From positions 27,488 to 91,487 of the forward strand of contig CAWJCB010000012.1 of NCBI GenBank assembly GCA_963841105.1: a stretch of 64,000 nucleotides of DNA, in the 5' to 3' direction. This DNA is from VAZQ01 sp963841105. GTDB taxonomy: Bacteria > Pseudomonadota > Alphaproteobacteria > Rhizobiales > Xanthobacteraceae. Both the position numbers and the translations under genes were made by a program. Under the pieces are notes generated by a model, which saw only the letters and a list, made by a program, of their open reading frames with translations, was not told where the DNA came from and ran no database searches. Every line of letters begins with the position of its first letter. Within the stretch, counting starts at the first letter, position 1. Shown here piece by piece: positions 18,362 to 27,586 of this stretch.

Positions 18362-18933
18362 TTGCGCACGACGAAAACCAACGCGAAAAACCGAGGAGAT
18401 TGGACGCGGAGGAGCGCACGCTCTGGGATCAGATAACGCGCTCCGTGCGGCCGCTGCCGCGCCGCCGCTCTTCATCACCAGAAGCGCCGGCTGTGGCTAT
18501 CCCGCCCACAGCGGCGCATGCGGGCGCTGTCGTGCCCAAGCCCGTGCAACGCACAGCACCATTGCCGAAATCGCAGCCGCCGATCGAGCGCCTCGATCGG
18601 CGCCAGAAGCAACGGCTCGCGCGAGGCACCGAGACGATCGATGGTCGGCTCGACTTGCACAGCAGGACGCAGGCTGAAGCTTATGCCGCGCTCCTTGCGT
18701 TTTTGCGCCGCGCCCGGCGGGATGGTGCAAGGTTTGTCCTCATCATCACGGGTAAAGGCTGCCGCTCCCGTAACAGTCAGATCGAGCGAGGCGTGCTCAA
18801 TCGCCAAGTGCCGCTCTGGCTCGCGCTGGCGGAATTCCGAGCCCATGTTATCTCTTTCGAGCGGGCCCATGCTCGCCACGGTGGAGAGGGCGCGTTGTAT
18901 GTCCGCCTGCGCCGGACGCGCCGGGCCGACTGA
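18358..18933 (+). CDS. Smr-domain protein
   Basis: The 191-residue protein has a charged, disordered N-terminal half. Its C-terminal Smr (small MutS-related) domain has RLDLHSRTQAEAYAALLAFL, VLIITGKGCRSR and the closing HGGEGALYVRLRR. Smr domains are predicted nucleases acting on RNA or branched DNA; the LDLH and TGKG motifs are the conserved core. The start overlaps the end of the mltA remnant by 4 bases (ATGA). It was probably cotranscribed with the upstream genes. Confidence 0.87.
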   Translation: MIAHDENQREKPRRLDAEERTLWDQITRSVRPLPRRRSSSPEAPAVAIPPTAAHAGAVVPKPVQRTAPLPKSQPPIERLDRRQKQRLARGTETIDGRLDLHSRTQAEAYAALLAFLRRARRDGARFVLIITGKGCRSRNSQIERGVLNRQVPLWLALAEFRAHVISFERAHARHGGEGALYVRLRRTRRAD

Positions 18934-19108
18934 CGCCTTCGATCAGGTCGTCGTTCATTGCCGCGGCACACGCAGGACGTCGTTCCGCGCAGGAACTGGA
19001 AATAGCAATTTTTGTGATGGGGCGCACAGCGAAAACTGGTGCGATCTCTAATGTGTGGACCCGAGGGCGATGGTCGCCCACGGCAATGGCCCACCACGGG
19101 TGAGTGTT

Positions 19109-19327
19109 ATGAACGCAATGATCCACATCCACGGTCCGCACCAGGGTAACTTCATCCTGCAATTTCTAACAGCCGATGGTCGTTCGCTTGCTGTCCTCGT
19201 ACCTGAGGAGAAAGCCAACGTGCTTCACGAAATCCAGGAGTGCATGCCCTACGGCATCGCTGTACGCGATCTCGACGCGGCCGCTTTTGAAAGCAGCCAT
19301 CTCGACTCGCGGCAGGCGAGCAGCTGA
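19109..19327 (+). CDS. Small protein of unknown function (72 aa)
   Basis: The ORF from the ATG at 19109 reads MNAMIHIHGPHQGNFILQFL and continues with a protein-like mix of residues, including LAVLVPEEKANVLHEIQECM. I do not recognise a family. It lacks a signal peptide or membrane helix. The start has only a weak GGGTGAG upstream; a longer form from 19055 is possible. It ends 6 bp from the convergent hslU stop. About 175 bases between smr and this ORF show nothing recognisable. Confidence 0.5.
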   Translation: MNAMIHIHGPHQGNFILQFLTADGRSLAVLVPEEKANVLHEIQECMPYGIAVRDLDAAAFESSHLDSRQASS

Positions 19328-19333
19328 TGCTCG

Positions 19334-20641
19334 CTACAGGATAAAGCGACTAAGGTCCGCGTTCTTGGCGAGATCGCCGACGTGCTTGTGCACGTACGAT
19401 GCGTCGATCTCAACGCGCTCGCCACTCCTGTCCGGCGCCGCAAACGAGATTTCATCCAGCACCCGCTCCATCACGGTGTGCAGTCGCCGAGCGCCGATAT
19501 TCTCTACGCTCGAATTGACAGCGACCGCCACGTCGGCAATGGCGTCGATTGCATCCGAGGTGAATTCCAGTGTCACCCCTTCCGTACCTAGAAGCGCCAC
19601 ATATTGCTTGATGAGGGATGCCTCGGTCTCGGTGAGAATCCGCCGAAAATCATCGCGCGTGAGTGGACGGAGCTCGACGCGGATCGGCAACCGACCCTGC
19701 AGCTCCGGCAGCAGATCGGACGGCTTGGAAAGGTGAAAGGCCCCCGACGCTATGAACAGCACGTGATCGGTCTTCACGGCGCCGTGCTTCGTGGAGACCG
19801 TGGTGCCTTCTATAAGAGGAAGCAGGTCACGCTGCACGCCTTCCCGCGAGACGTCGGCGCCCATGCGCCCTTCGCGGCCGGCTATCTTGTCAATCTCATC
19901 GAGGAAAACGATCCCATTCTGCTCCACGGCGTGAATCGATTCCGATACCAGCTGATCGTTGTCGAGGAGCTTGTCGGATTCCTCGTTGATGAGAATATCG
20001 TGCGATTCGGCGACCGTCACCCGTCGTGACTTTGCCCGACCGCCGCCAAGCTTGCCAAAAATATCGCCGATCGAGATCGCCCCCATCTGCGCACCAGGCA
20101 TTCCCGGTATCTCGAAAAATGGCATGCCGCCACCGGTTGCCTGTACCTCTATCTCGATTTCCTTGTCGTTGAGCTCGCCAGCGCGCAGCCGCCGTCGGAA
20201 AACATCCTTGGTCGCCGCGCTTGCGTTCTCGCCGACAAGCGCATTTACCACGCGCTCCTCGGCTGCAAGCTGAGCACGTGCTTGCACGTCTTTGCGTTTT
20301 TTTTCCCGCGTCTGAATGATCGCGACTTCGACAAGATCACGCACGATCTGCTCGACATCGCGACCGACATAGCCCACCTCGGTGAACTTGGTCGCCTCGA
20401 CCTTGATGAATGGAGCGCCGGCCAGCTTGGCGAGGCGGCGGGAAATCTCAGTCTTGCCCACGCCGGTCGGGCCGATCATCAGGATATTCTTCGGCAGGAC
20501 CTCCTCGCGCAGCTTTTCGTCAAGCTGCAGGCGCCGCCATCGATTGCGCAGCGCCACCGCCACTGCGCGCTTGGCGTCGAGTTGGCCGATGATGAAGCGA
20601 TCCAATTCCGAGACGATTTCGCGCGGTGAAAAGGCGGTCAT
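19334..20641 (-). CDS. hslU: ATP-dependent protease ATPase subunit HslU
   Basis: From the ATG at 20641 the protein has 435 residues, the family length. It starts MTAFSPREIVSELDRFIIGQ and has Walker A IGPTGVGKTEISRRLA, the GYVGRDVEQIVRDL pore/sensor region, Walker B GIVFLDEIDKIA, and the C-terminal LSRFIL that docks into HslV. HslU unfolds substrates for the HslV peptidase. The open frame continues upstream to 20836 without family sequence, so the longer start is rejected. hslV lies 94 bp upstream on the same strand. Confidence 0.96.
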   Translation of the reverse strand: MTAFSPREIVSELDRFIIGQLDAKRAVAVALRNRWRRLQLDEKLREEVLPKNILMIGPTGVGKTEISRRLAKLAGAPFIKVEATKFTEVGYVGRDVEQIVRDLVEVAIIQTREKKRKDVQARAQLAAEERVVNALVGENASAATKDVFRRRLRAGELNDKEIEIEVQATGGGMPFFEIPGMPGAQMGAISIGDIFGKLGGGRAKSRRVTVAESHDILINEESDKLLDNDQLVSESIHAVEQNGIVFLDEIDKIAGREGRMGADVSREGVQRDLLPLIEGTTVSTKHGAVKTDHVLFIASGAFHLSKPSDLLPELQGRLPIRVELRPLTRDDFRRILTETEASLIKQYVALLGTEGVTLEFTSDAIDAIADVAVAVNSSVENIGARRLHTVMERVLDEISFAAPDRSGERVEIDASYVHKHVGDLAKNADLSRFIL

Positions 20642-20735
20642 GGGCCGGATAATTGGTCCTCGCGCTGCACAAGCGCAATAGCCACGACGTTGCTGCGTGT
20701 GCTTGGCCGCCGCCCGACAGGCGTGAAAGAAAGCG

Positions 20736-21281
20736 TCAAAGCTTCTCCAGCGTGATGTTGCGATTGGTGTAGACGCAAATGTCGGCAGCGATGTCCATGG
20801 CCTTGCGTACGATCGCCTCCGCATCGAGTGGTCCATCCATCAGGGCGCGTGCAGCGGCGAGCGCATAATTGCCGCCCGAGCCGATGCCCATGATTCCCGC
20901 CTCGGGTTCAAGCACGTCGCCCGTACCGGTGAGCACCAGCGATACCTGGGGATCGGCGACGATCATCATCGCTTCGAGGCGGCGCAGGTAGCGATCCGTG
21001 CGCCAGTCCTTTGCCAGCTCTACGGCTGCGCGCGTGAGCTGCCCGGGATATTGCTCAAGCTTGCCTTCCAATCGTTCGAAGAGCGTAAACGCATCAGCGG
21101 TTGCGCCGGCAAAGCCGCCGATCACGTCGCCCTTGCCGATACGGCGGACTTTTTTTGCATTAGCTTTGACGATGGTCTGGCCGATTGTGACTTGTCCGTC
21201 GCCGCCGATGACGACCTGACCGTGCTTGCGGACGGTCAGGATTGTGGTGCCGTGCCAGCCATCAGGTAGGGGGGATTGCAT
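20736..21281 (-). CDS. hslV: ATP-dependent protease subunit HslV
   Basis: The 181-residue proteasome-like peptidase begins MQSPLPDGWHGTTILTV. The propeptide is removed before the first Thr of TTIL, the catalytic nucleophile. The core contains GGDGQVTIGQTIVK and GIMGIGSGGNYALAAARAL. It forms a double hexamer capped by HslU. It is divergent from hisB with 127 bp between the starts, the usual arrangement in alphaproteobacteria. No convincing RpoH promoter was found in that spacer. Confidence 0.95.
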   Translation of the reverse strand: MQSPLPDGWHGTTILTVRKHGQVVIGGDGQVTIGQTIVKANAKKVRRIGKGDVIGGFAGATADAFTLFERLEGKLEQYPGQLTRAAVELAKDWRTDRYLRRLEAMMIVADPQVSLVLTGTGDVLEPEAGIMGIGSGGNYALAAARALMDGPLDAEAIVRKAMDIAADICVYTNRNITLEKL

Positions 21282-21408
21282 TTGAGAACCCTGTGTTCTG
21301 GGGATGATCTAGGCATCGCAGGGGAAACGTGCAATTTGAGCGCACGCCGCAAAGGTAGCCGACGGGAAGCGCCCCTGATAAAAGGCGCAGCTATCCGTGG
21401 GAAATTGC

Positions 21409-22002
21409 ATGCGTAAGGGCTTCGTCAAGCGCTCCACCAAGGAAACCGCGATCGAGGTCGAGCTCGATCTGGACGGGGCGGGCACATCGCGCATTTCGAC
21501 CGGCATCGGTTTTCTTGATCACATGCTTGACCTTTTGGTGCGACATTCCCGAATGGACGTCACCCTGAAAGCCAACGGCGACCTGCACATCGATCACCAT
21601 CACACTACGGAAGATGTGGGGATCGCCCTGGGACAGGCGGTCCGGCAGGCGCTCGGCGATATGCGAGGGATCACGCGCTATGCCGATGTGCATATGCCGA
21701 TGGACGAGGCGCTCACCCGCGTTGTCCTCGATATCTCCGGCCGGCCTTTGCTCGTTTTCGAGACAGAATTCGGCCGCGACAAGGTCGGCACGTTCGATAC
21801 CGAATTGGTTCAGGAGTGGTTTCAGGCGTTCGCCTCAAACAGCGGAATGACGCTGCATGTCGCGACGCTTTACGGCACCAATGACCATCACATTGCTGAA
21901 TCCTGCTTCAAAGGACTGGCGCGAGCGCTACGCGCTGCCGTTGCGATCGACCCACGCGCTGCCAACGAAGTTCCTTCCACCAAAGGCTCACTTGGCGGCT
22001 GA
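21409..22002 (+). CDS. hisB: Imidazoleglycerol-phosphate dehydratase
   Basis: From the ATG at 21409 this is a 197-residue monofunctional HisB. It has STGIGFLDHMLDLL, DLHIDHHHTTEDVGIALGQA and NDHHIAESCFKGLARALR, which supply the His/Glu ligands of the two Mn ions. It dehydrates imidazoleglycerol phosphate in histidine synthesis. It opens the operon hisB-DUF2628-hisH-hisA-hisF. A GTG four codons upstream is an alternative start. Confidence 0.95.
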   Translation: MRKGFVKRSTKETAIEVELDLDGAGTSRISTGIGFLDHMLDLLVRHSRMDVTLKANGDLHIDHHHTTEDVGIALGQAVRQALGDMRGITRYADVHMPMDEALTRVVLDISGRPLLVFETEFGRDKVGTFDTELVQEWFQAFASNSGMTLHVATLYGTNDHHIAESCFKGLARALRAAVAIDPRAANEVPSTKGSLGG

Positions 22003-22038
22003 TGCTGCGCCGAAGCACACGTAAACAAGGCTTATCTC

Positions 22039-22539
22039 ATGTCGATCTTCAGCGTTCACATGCCGCCAAAAACAGCGACGCAGTCTGCGGGCGATCCGGA
22101 TCGGTTCGTGTTCGTGCGCGACGGCTTCTCGTTTTGGGCATTCCTGCTGGGGCCTGTCTGGATGCTTTGGCACGGGCTGTGGTTGGTTCTCCTGGGATAT
22201 CTGATTCTCACCGGCGCTCTTGCGGCCGGTCTGCGGATGATTGGCGCATCCACCCAGGTCATGTTTGCCGTGGCTGTGCTGATCGCCGTGCTGGTTGGGC
22301 TGGAGGCCTCCACACTAAGGCGCTTTGCGCTCGCACGGCGGCGCTGGAACAATATCGGCATCGTGATCGGGGATGACCTTGAATCGGCTGAGCGCAGATT
22401 TTTCCACGCTTGGACAGACGGCGAACCAAATGCAGTTGGCTCTTCTCGTCCGACCACGCCGGTCTCGCTCCCATCCGCGGGAGCGGTGCCGGCCTCCGAT
22501 ATCATCGGTCTCTTTCCGCAGCCTGGTGGATGGCGGTGA
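22039..22539 (+). CDS. DUF2628 membrane protein
   Basis: The 166-residue protein has a soluble start with the motif FVFVRDGFSFWAFLLGPVWMLWHGLW, given in outline, that marks DUF2628. Three hydrophobic helices follow to about residue 95, then a C-terminal segment (GDDLESAERRFFHAW). DUF2628 genes sit between hisB and hisH in many Rhizobiales; the function is unknown. The stop overlaps the hisH ATG by 10 bases, so translational coupling with hisH is likely. Confidence 0.85.
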   Translation: MSIFSVHMPPKTATQSAGDPDRFVFVRDGFSFWAFLLGPVWMLWHGLWLVLLGYLILTGALAAGLRMIGASTQVMFAVAVLIAVLVGLEASTLRRFALARRRWNNIGIVIGDDLESAERRFFHAWTDGEPNAVGSSRPTTPVSLPSAGAVPASDIIGLFPQPGGWR

Positions 22540-23186
22540 CTGTTGCGATCGTGGATTACGGGTCCGGCAACCTGCACTCTGCGGCCAAGGCATTTGAGCG
22601 CAGCGCGCGCGAGGAGGGGTCCACCGTCGAGATTGCGGTGACGCGGGATCCGGATCTCGTCAGGCGCGCGGATCACATTGTGTTGCCGGGCGTGGGCGCG
22701 TTCGCCGACTGCCGGCGCGGGCTTGATGCCGTTCCAGGAATGGTTGAGGCGCTCGATGAGGCCGTACGGCGCCGGGGGCGGCCCTTCCTGGGCATTTGCG
22801 TCGGTATGCAGCTCATGGCGGAGCGCGGGCGCGAATACACGGTGACAGAGGGTTTGGGCTGGGTAGCGGGCGAAGTGGATCGCATCACGCCCGCTGACCC
22901 GGGCCTGAAAATCCCGCATATGGGATGGAACACGCTCCGTGTCCGCGTCCCGCATCCCTTGCTCCAGGACATCCCGCTCGGGCCAGACGGGCTGCATGCT
23001 TATTTCGTGCACTCCTTCCACCTCGTCACATCGGAGCAATCGGACTGTCTGGCTGACGCCGATTATGGTGGGCCGGTCACAGCCGTTGTGGCTCACGACA
23101 CTGCGGCAGGGACCCAGTTTCATCCGGAAAAGAGCCAGCGGTTGGGTCTACGGCTCATCGCGAATTTCCTGAGATGGAAGCCATGA
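22530..23186 (+). CDS. hisH: Imidazole glycerol phosphate synthase, glutaminase subunit HisH
   Basis: From the ATG at 22530 the class I glutamine amidotransferase has 218 residues. It begins MAVTVAIVDYGSGNLHS and carries the nucleophile Cys in FLGICVGMQLMAE and the His/Glu of TQFHPEKSQRLG. It releases ammonia from glutamine for HisF. The start overlaps the DUF2628 stop. The long upstream frame from 22410 is a shadow of DUF2628. Confidence 0.95.
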   Translation: MAVTVAIVDYGSGNLHSAAKAFERSAREEGSTVEIAVTRDPDLVRRADHIVLPGVGAFADCRRGLDAVPGMVEALDEAVRRRGRPFLGICVGMQLMAERGREYTVTEGLGWVAGEVDRITPADPGLKIPHMGWNTLRVRVPHPLLQDIPLGPDGLHAYFVHSFHLVTSEQSDCLADADYGGPVTAVVAHDTAAGTQFHPEKSQRLGLRLIANFLRWKP

Positions 23187-23228
23187 CGCCGATTTTGCGC
23201 CGTGCGCAAGACGGGCCTTCATTCGCGC

Positions 23229-23966
23229 ATGATCCTGTTTCCCGCAATTGACCTCAAGGATGGCGTGTGCGTGCGCCTGCAACAGGGCGACATGGCGCGC
23301 GCTACCGTCTTTCATGTTGACCCCGCAGCGCAGGCGCAGACCTTTGCGGCGCAAGGCTTTGAATATCTCCACGTTGTGGATCTGGACGGCGCTATAGCGG
23401 GCAGGCCTGTCAATGCGGTGGCGATCGAGCGCATCCGCGAGGCCGTAAAGATACCGATCCAGCTGGGTGGCGGCATTCGAAACACGGAGACGGTCGAACA
23501 CTGGCTCGCCAGCGGCGTTGACCGGGTGATCATTGGCACCGCAGCAGTCCGCGAGCCCTCCCTTGTGAAGAATGCGGCGAAAAGGTTTCCCGGCCGCATC
23601 GTTGTTGCTCTCGACGCGCGCGAAGGCAAGGTTGCAGTGGAGGGCTGGGCGCGCACATCGCGAGTTGAGGTGCTTGACCTCGCGAGGCGTTTCGAGGACG
23701 CCGGCGTGGCCGCAATCATCCACACCGACATCGCGCGCGACGGGTTGCTGAAAGGGCTTAACCTGCAGGCCAGTCTCGAACTGGCGGAGGCCGTTGCAAC
23801 ACCCGTGGTTGCATCCGGTGGGTTGGCTTCAATCGAAGATATCAAGGCACTGCTTGTCCCCCGCGCAAAAAAACTCGCCGGCGCCATTGCCGGTCGCGCC
23901 CTCTACGACGGACGCCTTGATGCTGGCGAGGCGTTGCGGCTTATCCGCCGCGCACAGGCGCCGTGA
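23229..23966 (+). CDS. hisA: Phosphoribosyl-ProFAR isomerase HisA
   Basis: The 245-residue TIM barrel starts MILFPAIDLKDGVCVRL. It shows IQLGGGIRNTETVEHWL and the C-terminal phosphate-binding VVASGGLASIEDIKAL. It isomerises ProFAR to PRFAR in histidine synthesis. The ATG at 23229 gives the exact family length, so the ORF start at 23202 is not used. hisF follows after 4 bases. Confidence 0.95.
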   Translation: MILFPAIDLKDGVCVRLQQGDMARATVFHVDPAAQAQTFAAQGFEYLHVVDLDGAIAGRPVNAVAIERIREAVKIPIQLGGGIRNTETVEHWLASGVDRVIIGTAAVREPSLVKNAAKRFPGRIVVALDAREGKVAVEGWARTSRVEVLDLARRFEDAGVAAIIHTDIARDGLLKGLNLQASLELAEAVATPVVASGGLASIEDIKALLVPRAKKLAGAIAGRALYDGRLDAGEALRLIRRAQAP

Positions 23967-23970
23967 GTTC

Positions 23971-24747
23971 ATGCTTAAGGTTCGCGTCATTCCCTGCCTT
24001 GACGTCAAGGATGGCCGCGTGGTCAAGGGCGTCAAGTTCGTCGATCTGCGCGATGCGGGCGATCCGGTTGCAGCCGCGATCGCCTATGATGGGGCGGGAG
24101 CTGACGAGCTCGCCTTCCTCGACATCACCGCCAGCCACGAGAACCGCGACATTATTCTCGATGTGGTGCGCCGCACCGCCGAGGCCTGTTTTATGCCGCT
24201 TACCGTCGGCGGCGGCGTGCGCACAATCGAAGATATCCGCAATCTTCTTGCTTCCGGCGCTGACAAGGTCTCCATCAATACCGCGGCGGTTGCGCGGCGT
24301 TCCTTCGTCAAGGAAGCAGCGGAAAAGTTCGGGGATCAGTGCATTGTTGTCGCGATCGACGCCAAGAAGATATCAGGCCCTGACGAGCCCGATCGCTGGG
24401 CAGTTTTTACGCACGGCGGACGAAACCCGACCGGTCTCGACGCGCTCGACTACGCGCGCGAGGTGGTGGCGCTGGGCGCGGGCGAAATACTCTTGACTTC
24501 CATGGACCGCGATGGCACGCGGCGGGGTTTCGATATTGCGCTTACCCGCGCAGTGGCCGACGCCGTGCGTGTTCCGGTGATCGCCTCGGGCGGGGTCGGA
24601 ACCCTCGACCATCTCGTCAAAGGCATTCGCGACGGACATGCGACCGCCGTGCTTGCGGCCACGATCTTCCACTTCGGTGAATACTCGATCCGCGAGGCCA
24701 AGGCCTATATGGCAACGAAAGGCTTGCCGATGCGGCTTGATCCTTGA
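23971..24747 (+). CDS. hisF: Imidazole glycerol phosphate synthase, cyclase subunit HisF
   Basis: The 258-residue TIM barrel begins MLKVRVIPCLDVKDGRVVKG, with the catalytic Asp in CLDV. Further on are MPLTVGGGVRTIEDIRNLL and ILLTSMDRDGTRRGFD, with the second catalytic Asp. It ends GLPMRLDP as usual. With HisH it forms IGP and AICAR from PRFAR. The last 43 bases overlap the 3' end of the convergent amidase gene. In related genomes hisE follows directly. Confidence 0.96.
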   Translation: MLKVRVIPCLDVKDGRVVKGVKFVDLRDAGDPVAAAIAYDGAGADELAFLDITASHENRDIILDVVRRTAEACFMPLTVGGGVRTIEDIRNLLASGADKVSINTAAVARRSFVKEAAEKFGDQCIVVAIDAKKISGPDEPDRWAVFTHGGRNPTGLDALDYAREVVALGAGEILLTSMDRDGTRRGFDIALTRAVADAVRVPVIASGGVGTLDHLVKGIRDGHATAVLAATIFHFGEYSIREAKAYMATKGLPMRLDP

Positions 24748-26140
24748 ACCGTCGGAAGCCGGATCGGGCAGAGCTTCTCGAAAGTGTGCGCGACGCGCAA
24801 CACCAATTCGTCCTGGTATTTGGCGGCAACGATCTGGAGGCCCACCGGCAGGCCAGCGGCGGTGAAGCCGCACGGAATTGAGGCGGCCGGTTGCTGCGTC
24901 AGATTGAAGGGGAATGTGAATGGCGTCCAATGCGCCCAATCGGATTGGTCGGTGCCGGATGGCGCAAGCTTGCCGGCTTCGAATGCGACGAGTGGCAGGG
25001 TCGGCGTGAGCAGCACGTCGAATTCGCGATGAAACCTTGCCATATGGACGCCGAGGCCTCGGCGCGCTCGTTCACCCGTCGGATGTATTCCATGTGCCCC
25101 GTGCTTTCGCCTGCAGCAGCAATCAACTGAAATCCGGGATCGAGCAATGGCCGGCGCTCATGCGGTACGCCGGCGCGCACGCTTGCCGCGCCGGTGAACC
25201 AATGCGCCCGAAAAATGCTGGCGGGATCGGGAAAGCCGGGATCGCGACCCTCAATGATCGCGCCGGCAGAGGCCAGCTTTTTCCCGGCCGCTTGGATCAG
25301 TGTCGTCACCTCCGGGTCAACCGTGGCGTAACCCAGGTCCAAGCTCAGGGCCATCCGCAGCCCGCGGACGCCTTGGTCGAGGCCTTGAGTAAAATCGCAC
25401 GCGCGATACGGCAGGCTGTACCAGTCACGGTCATCTGGTTTGGCCAGGATGGTGAGCATGCGCGCAGCGTCCTCGACCGAGGCGGTGATCGGGCCGAGAT
25501 GCGCAACGGTTCCGAATGGACTCGTGGGATAGGCGGGCACCAGGCCGAAAGTCGGTTTGAAGCCAAAGACGCCGCTGAAACCTGCGGGAATGCGAATTGA
25601 GCCGCCGCCATCCGTGCCGAGGTGAAGGCAGCCCATCTGCAACGCCGCCGCAACCGCGGCTCCGCCGCTCGATCCCCCCGAGGTCTTTGCGCGATCCCAT
25701 GGGTTGCGTGTAATGCCGGTTAACGGCGAGTCGCAGACAGCTTTCCATCCAAACTCCGGGGCCGTCGTTTTGCCGAGAATAACCGCACCGGCTTCGCGCA
25801 GGCGCGCCACCGCCGGGGCGTCCTCGTCCCAGCTTTGCGACGGCTGGATGGTCCTGGAGCCACGCAGCGTCGGCCACCCCCTGGTCAGGATAATGTCCTT
25901 AACAGTAGCCGGCACTCCATCGATGTTGCTTGCGGGTGTTCCAGCGCGCCAGCGCGCTTGCGAGACCTGCGCGTCGCGCAGCGCGCGACTCTCATCAACA
26001 AGGCAAAAGGCGTTGTGCGCGCCGTTGAGTGCTTCAATTCGCGTCAGTACCGCACGCGTCGCCTCGACTGGAGAAGCCTCGCCGCACCGAAAAAGATGGG
26101 TGAGCTGGCGTGCGGTCAGCGCCGCAAGATCGGCGGACAT
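24705..26140 (-). CDS. Amidase-signature hydrolase, one frameshift, inserted in the his operon
   Basis: The product is about 478 residues and of the amidase-signature family (GatA/AtzF-like). Catalytic residues are visible: Lys81 in ATVKDII, the Ser pair in GGSSGGAAVAA (about 157), and Ser181 in DGGGSIRIPAGFSG. The frame changes near 25040, where one base must be corrected. Downstream, FHREFDVLLTPTLP and LPVGLQIVAAKYQDEL continue the family sequence. The final dozen residues are read antisense to hisF and look like read-through beyond the natural end. Substrate is unknown. It splits hisF from hisE. Confidence 0.82.
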
Positions 26141-26290
26141 CAGTGTTTCCTTTCAACATCGATAACATTGGCGAGCGGTCGACCGCGTGCAAATGCCTCA
26201 TGGTTTGCCAGGAAGTGGGGAAACATTCCCGATGAAAGCGGGCCTGAGCGCCCTCCCCTCCTCCATTCGGAGGTGATATGCAACCCAGCC

Positions 26291-26614
26291 ATGTCAGACT
26301 TCACCCTGCGCGATTTGGAGCGGCGCCTGGACGAGCGGGCGCAGGCGCCTGCGGATGCCTCTTACACGCGACAGCTGCTTGAGCGAGGGGTGGTGCATTG
26401 TGCGAAGAAGCTCGGAGAAGAGTCCATCGAGACCGTGCTTGCCGCGGTGCATGAGGATCGCGACCGATTGATTTCAGAGGCCGCGGATCTCATCTATCAC
26501 TTGCTGGTCGTGCTGAAAGCGCGCGGCGTTTCCCTGTCCGATGTGGAGGCCGCGCTTGCGGAGCGCACCAAGCACTCGGGACTGCAGGAAAAAAGTGCGC
26601 GCGGGCGCAGCTGA
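26291..26614 (+). CDS. hisE: Phosphoribosyl-ATP pyrophosphatase
   Basis: The 107-residue protein starts MSDFTLRDLERRLDERA. It has YTRQLLERGVVHCAKKLGEE and the metal-binding SEAADLIYHLLVVLKARGV of the all-alpha NTP pyrophosphatase fold. It converts PR-ATP to PR-AMP in the second step of histidine synthesis. The 150 bp between it and the divergent amidase must hold its promoter, since the insertion cuts it off from hisF. coaA follows after 12 bp. Confidence 0.94.
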   Translation: MSDFTLRDLERRLDERAQAPADASYTRQLLERGVVHCAKKLGEESIETVLAAVHEDRDRLISEAADLIYHLLVVLKARGVSLSDVEAALAERTKHSGLQEKSARGRS

Positions 26615-26626
26615 GCGAGACATCCG

Positions 26627-27580
26627 ATGGAGCAAAGGACGGACGACGGGCTCTCGCCCTACCACGTGTTCTCGCGGGCGGAATGGGCGTCGCGGCGCGA
26701 AGACACTCCGATGACGCTCACTCCGGACGAGGTCACGCGCGTGCGCTCGCTGCACGATCGATTGGACATCAAGGAGGTGGAGGACATTTACCTGCCGCTG
26801 ACGCGGCTCTTGTCGCTTTACGTCGCGGCTACGCAGCGTCTATTCCGGGCGCAGCAGAACTTCTTGGGCACCGAAGACGGCAAGATGCCTTACATCATTG
26901 GCGTTGCCGGGTCAGTTGCCGTCGGGAAATCCACGACCGCGCGTGTGCTGCAGGCGTTGCTGGCGCGCTGGCCCAACGTTCCGAAGGTCGATCTGGTCAC
27001 GACCGACGGCTTCCTCTACCCGAACGCCATTCTGGCGCGCGAAGACCTGATGGAGAAGAAGGGCTTTCCCGAAAGCTACGATCTCCCCGCGCTGCTGCGG
27101 TTCCTGTCCGATGTGAAGGCGGGCCGGCGGCCGACGCGGGCGCCCATCTATTCGCATCTTGTCTATGACGTGATTCCCAATCAATGGGTTGAGATTGATC
27201 GTCCCGAAATCCTTATCGTCGAGGGGCTCAACGTGCTGCAGACGGGGCTTCCTCCGAGAGGCGGTAAGGTGATCCCGTATGTTTCGGATTTTTTCGATTT
27301 TTCAATCTATCTTGATGCCGACGAGCGCGTGTTGCTGAGCTGGTATGTTGATCGATTTCTTACGCTGCGCGGCACCGCGTTCCGCGATCCCAAGTCCTAT
27401 TTCCACCGGTATGCTACTTTGTCCGACGAGGATGCCATTGAGACTGCGACTGGTATCTGGCGCCGGATCAATCTTTTGAATCTCAATGAGAACATTCTGC
27501 CGACGCGCCAGCGCGCGGATCTGATTCTGAAGAAAGACGAAAGTCACCAGGTCGAGCAGGTGGCTTTGCGCAAACTGTAG
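26627..27580 (+). CDS. coaA: Pantothenate kinase (type I)
   Basis: The 317-residue kinase has Walker A IGVAGSVAVGKSTTAR, VTTDGFLYPN, and IVEGLNVLQTG. It also has the C-terminal WRRINLLNLNENILPTR of prokaryotic PanK-I. It catalyses the first step of CoA synthesis and is normally inhibited by CoA. The hisE-coaA pairing is conserved in alphaproteobacteria. It converges on the histidine kinase gene with only 6 bases between the stops. coaE, the last gene of the pathway, is also in this window. Confidence 0.95.
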   Translation: MEQRTDDGLSPYHVFSRAEWASRREDTPMTLTPDEVTRVRSLHDRLDIKEVEDIYLPLTRLLSLYVAATQRLFRAQQNFLGTEDGKMPYIIGVAGSVAVGKSTTARVLQALLARWPNVPKVDLVTTDGFLYPNAILAREDLMEKKGFPESYDLPALLRFLSDVKAGRRPTRAPIYSHLVYDVIPNQWVEIDRPEILIVEGLNVLQTGLPPRGGKVIPYVSDFFDFSIYLDADERVLLSWYVDRFLTLRGTAFRDPKSYFHRYATLSDEDAIETATGIWRRINLLNLNENILPTRQRADLILKKDESHQVEQVALRKL

Positions 27581-27586
27581 AGGTAA

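Noticed and set aside
20642..20836. 65-residue N-terminal extension of HslU
   Set aside because: The extension has no HslU family sequence and runs into the hslV end; MTAFSPREIV at 20641 is the usual start.
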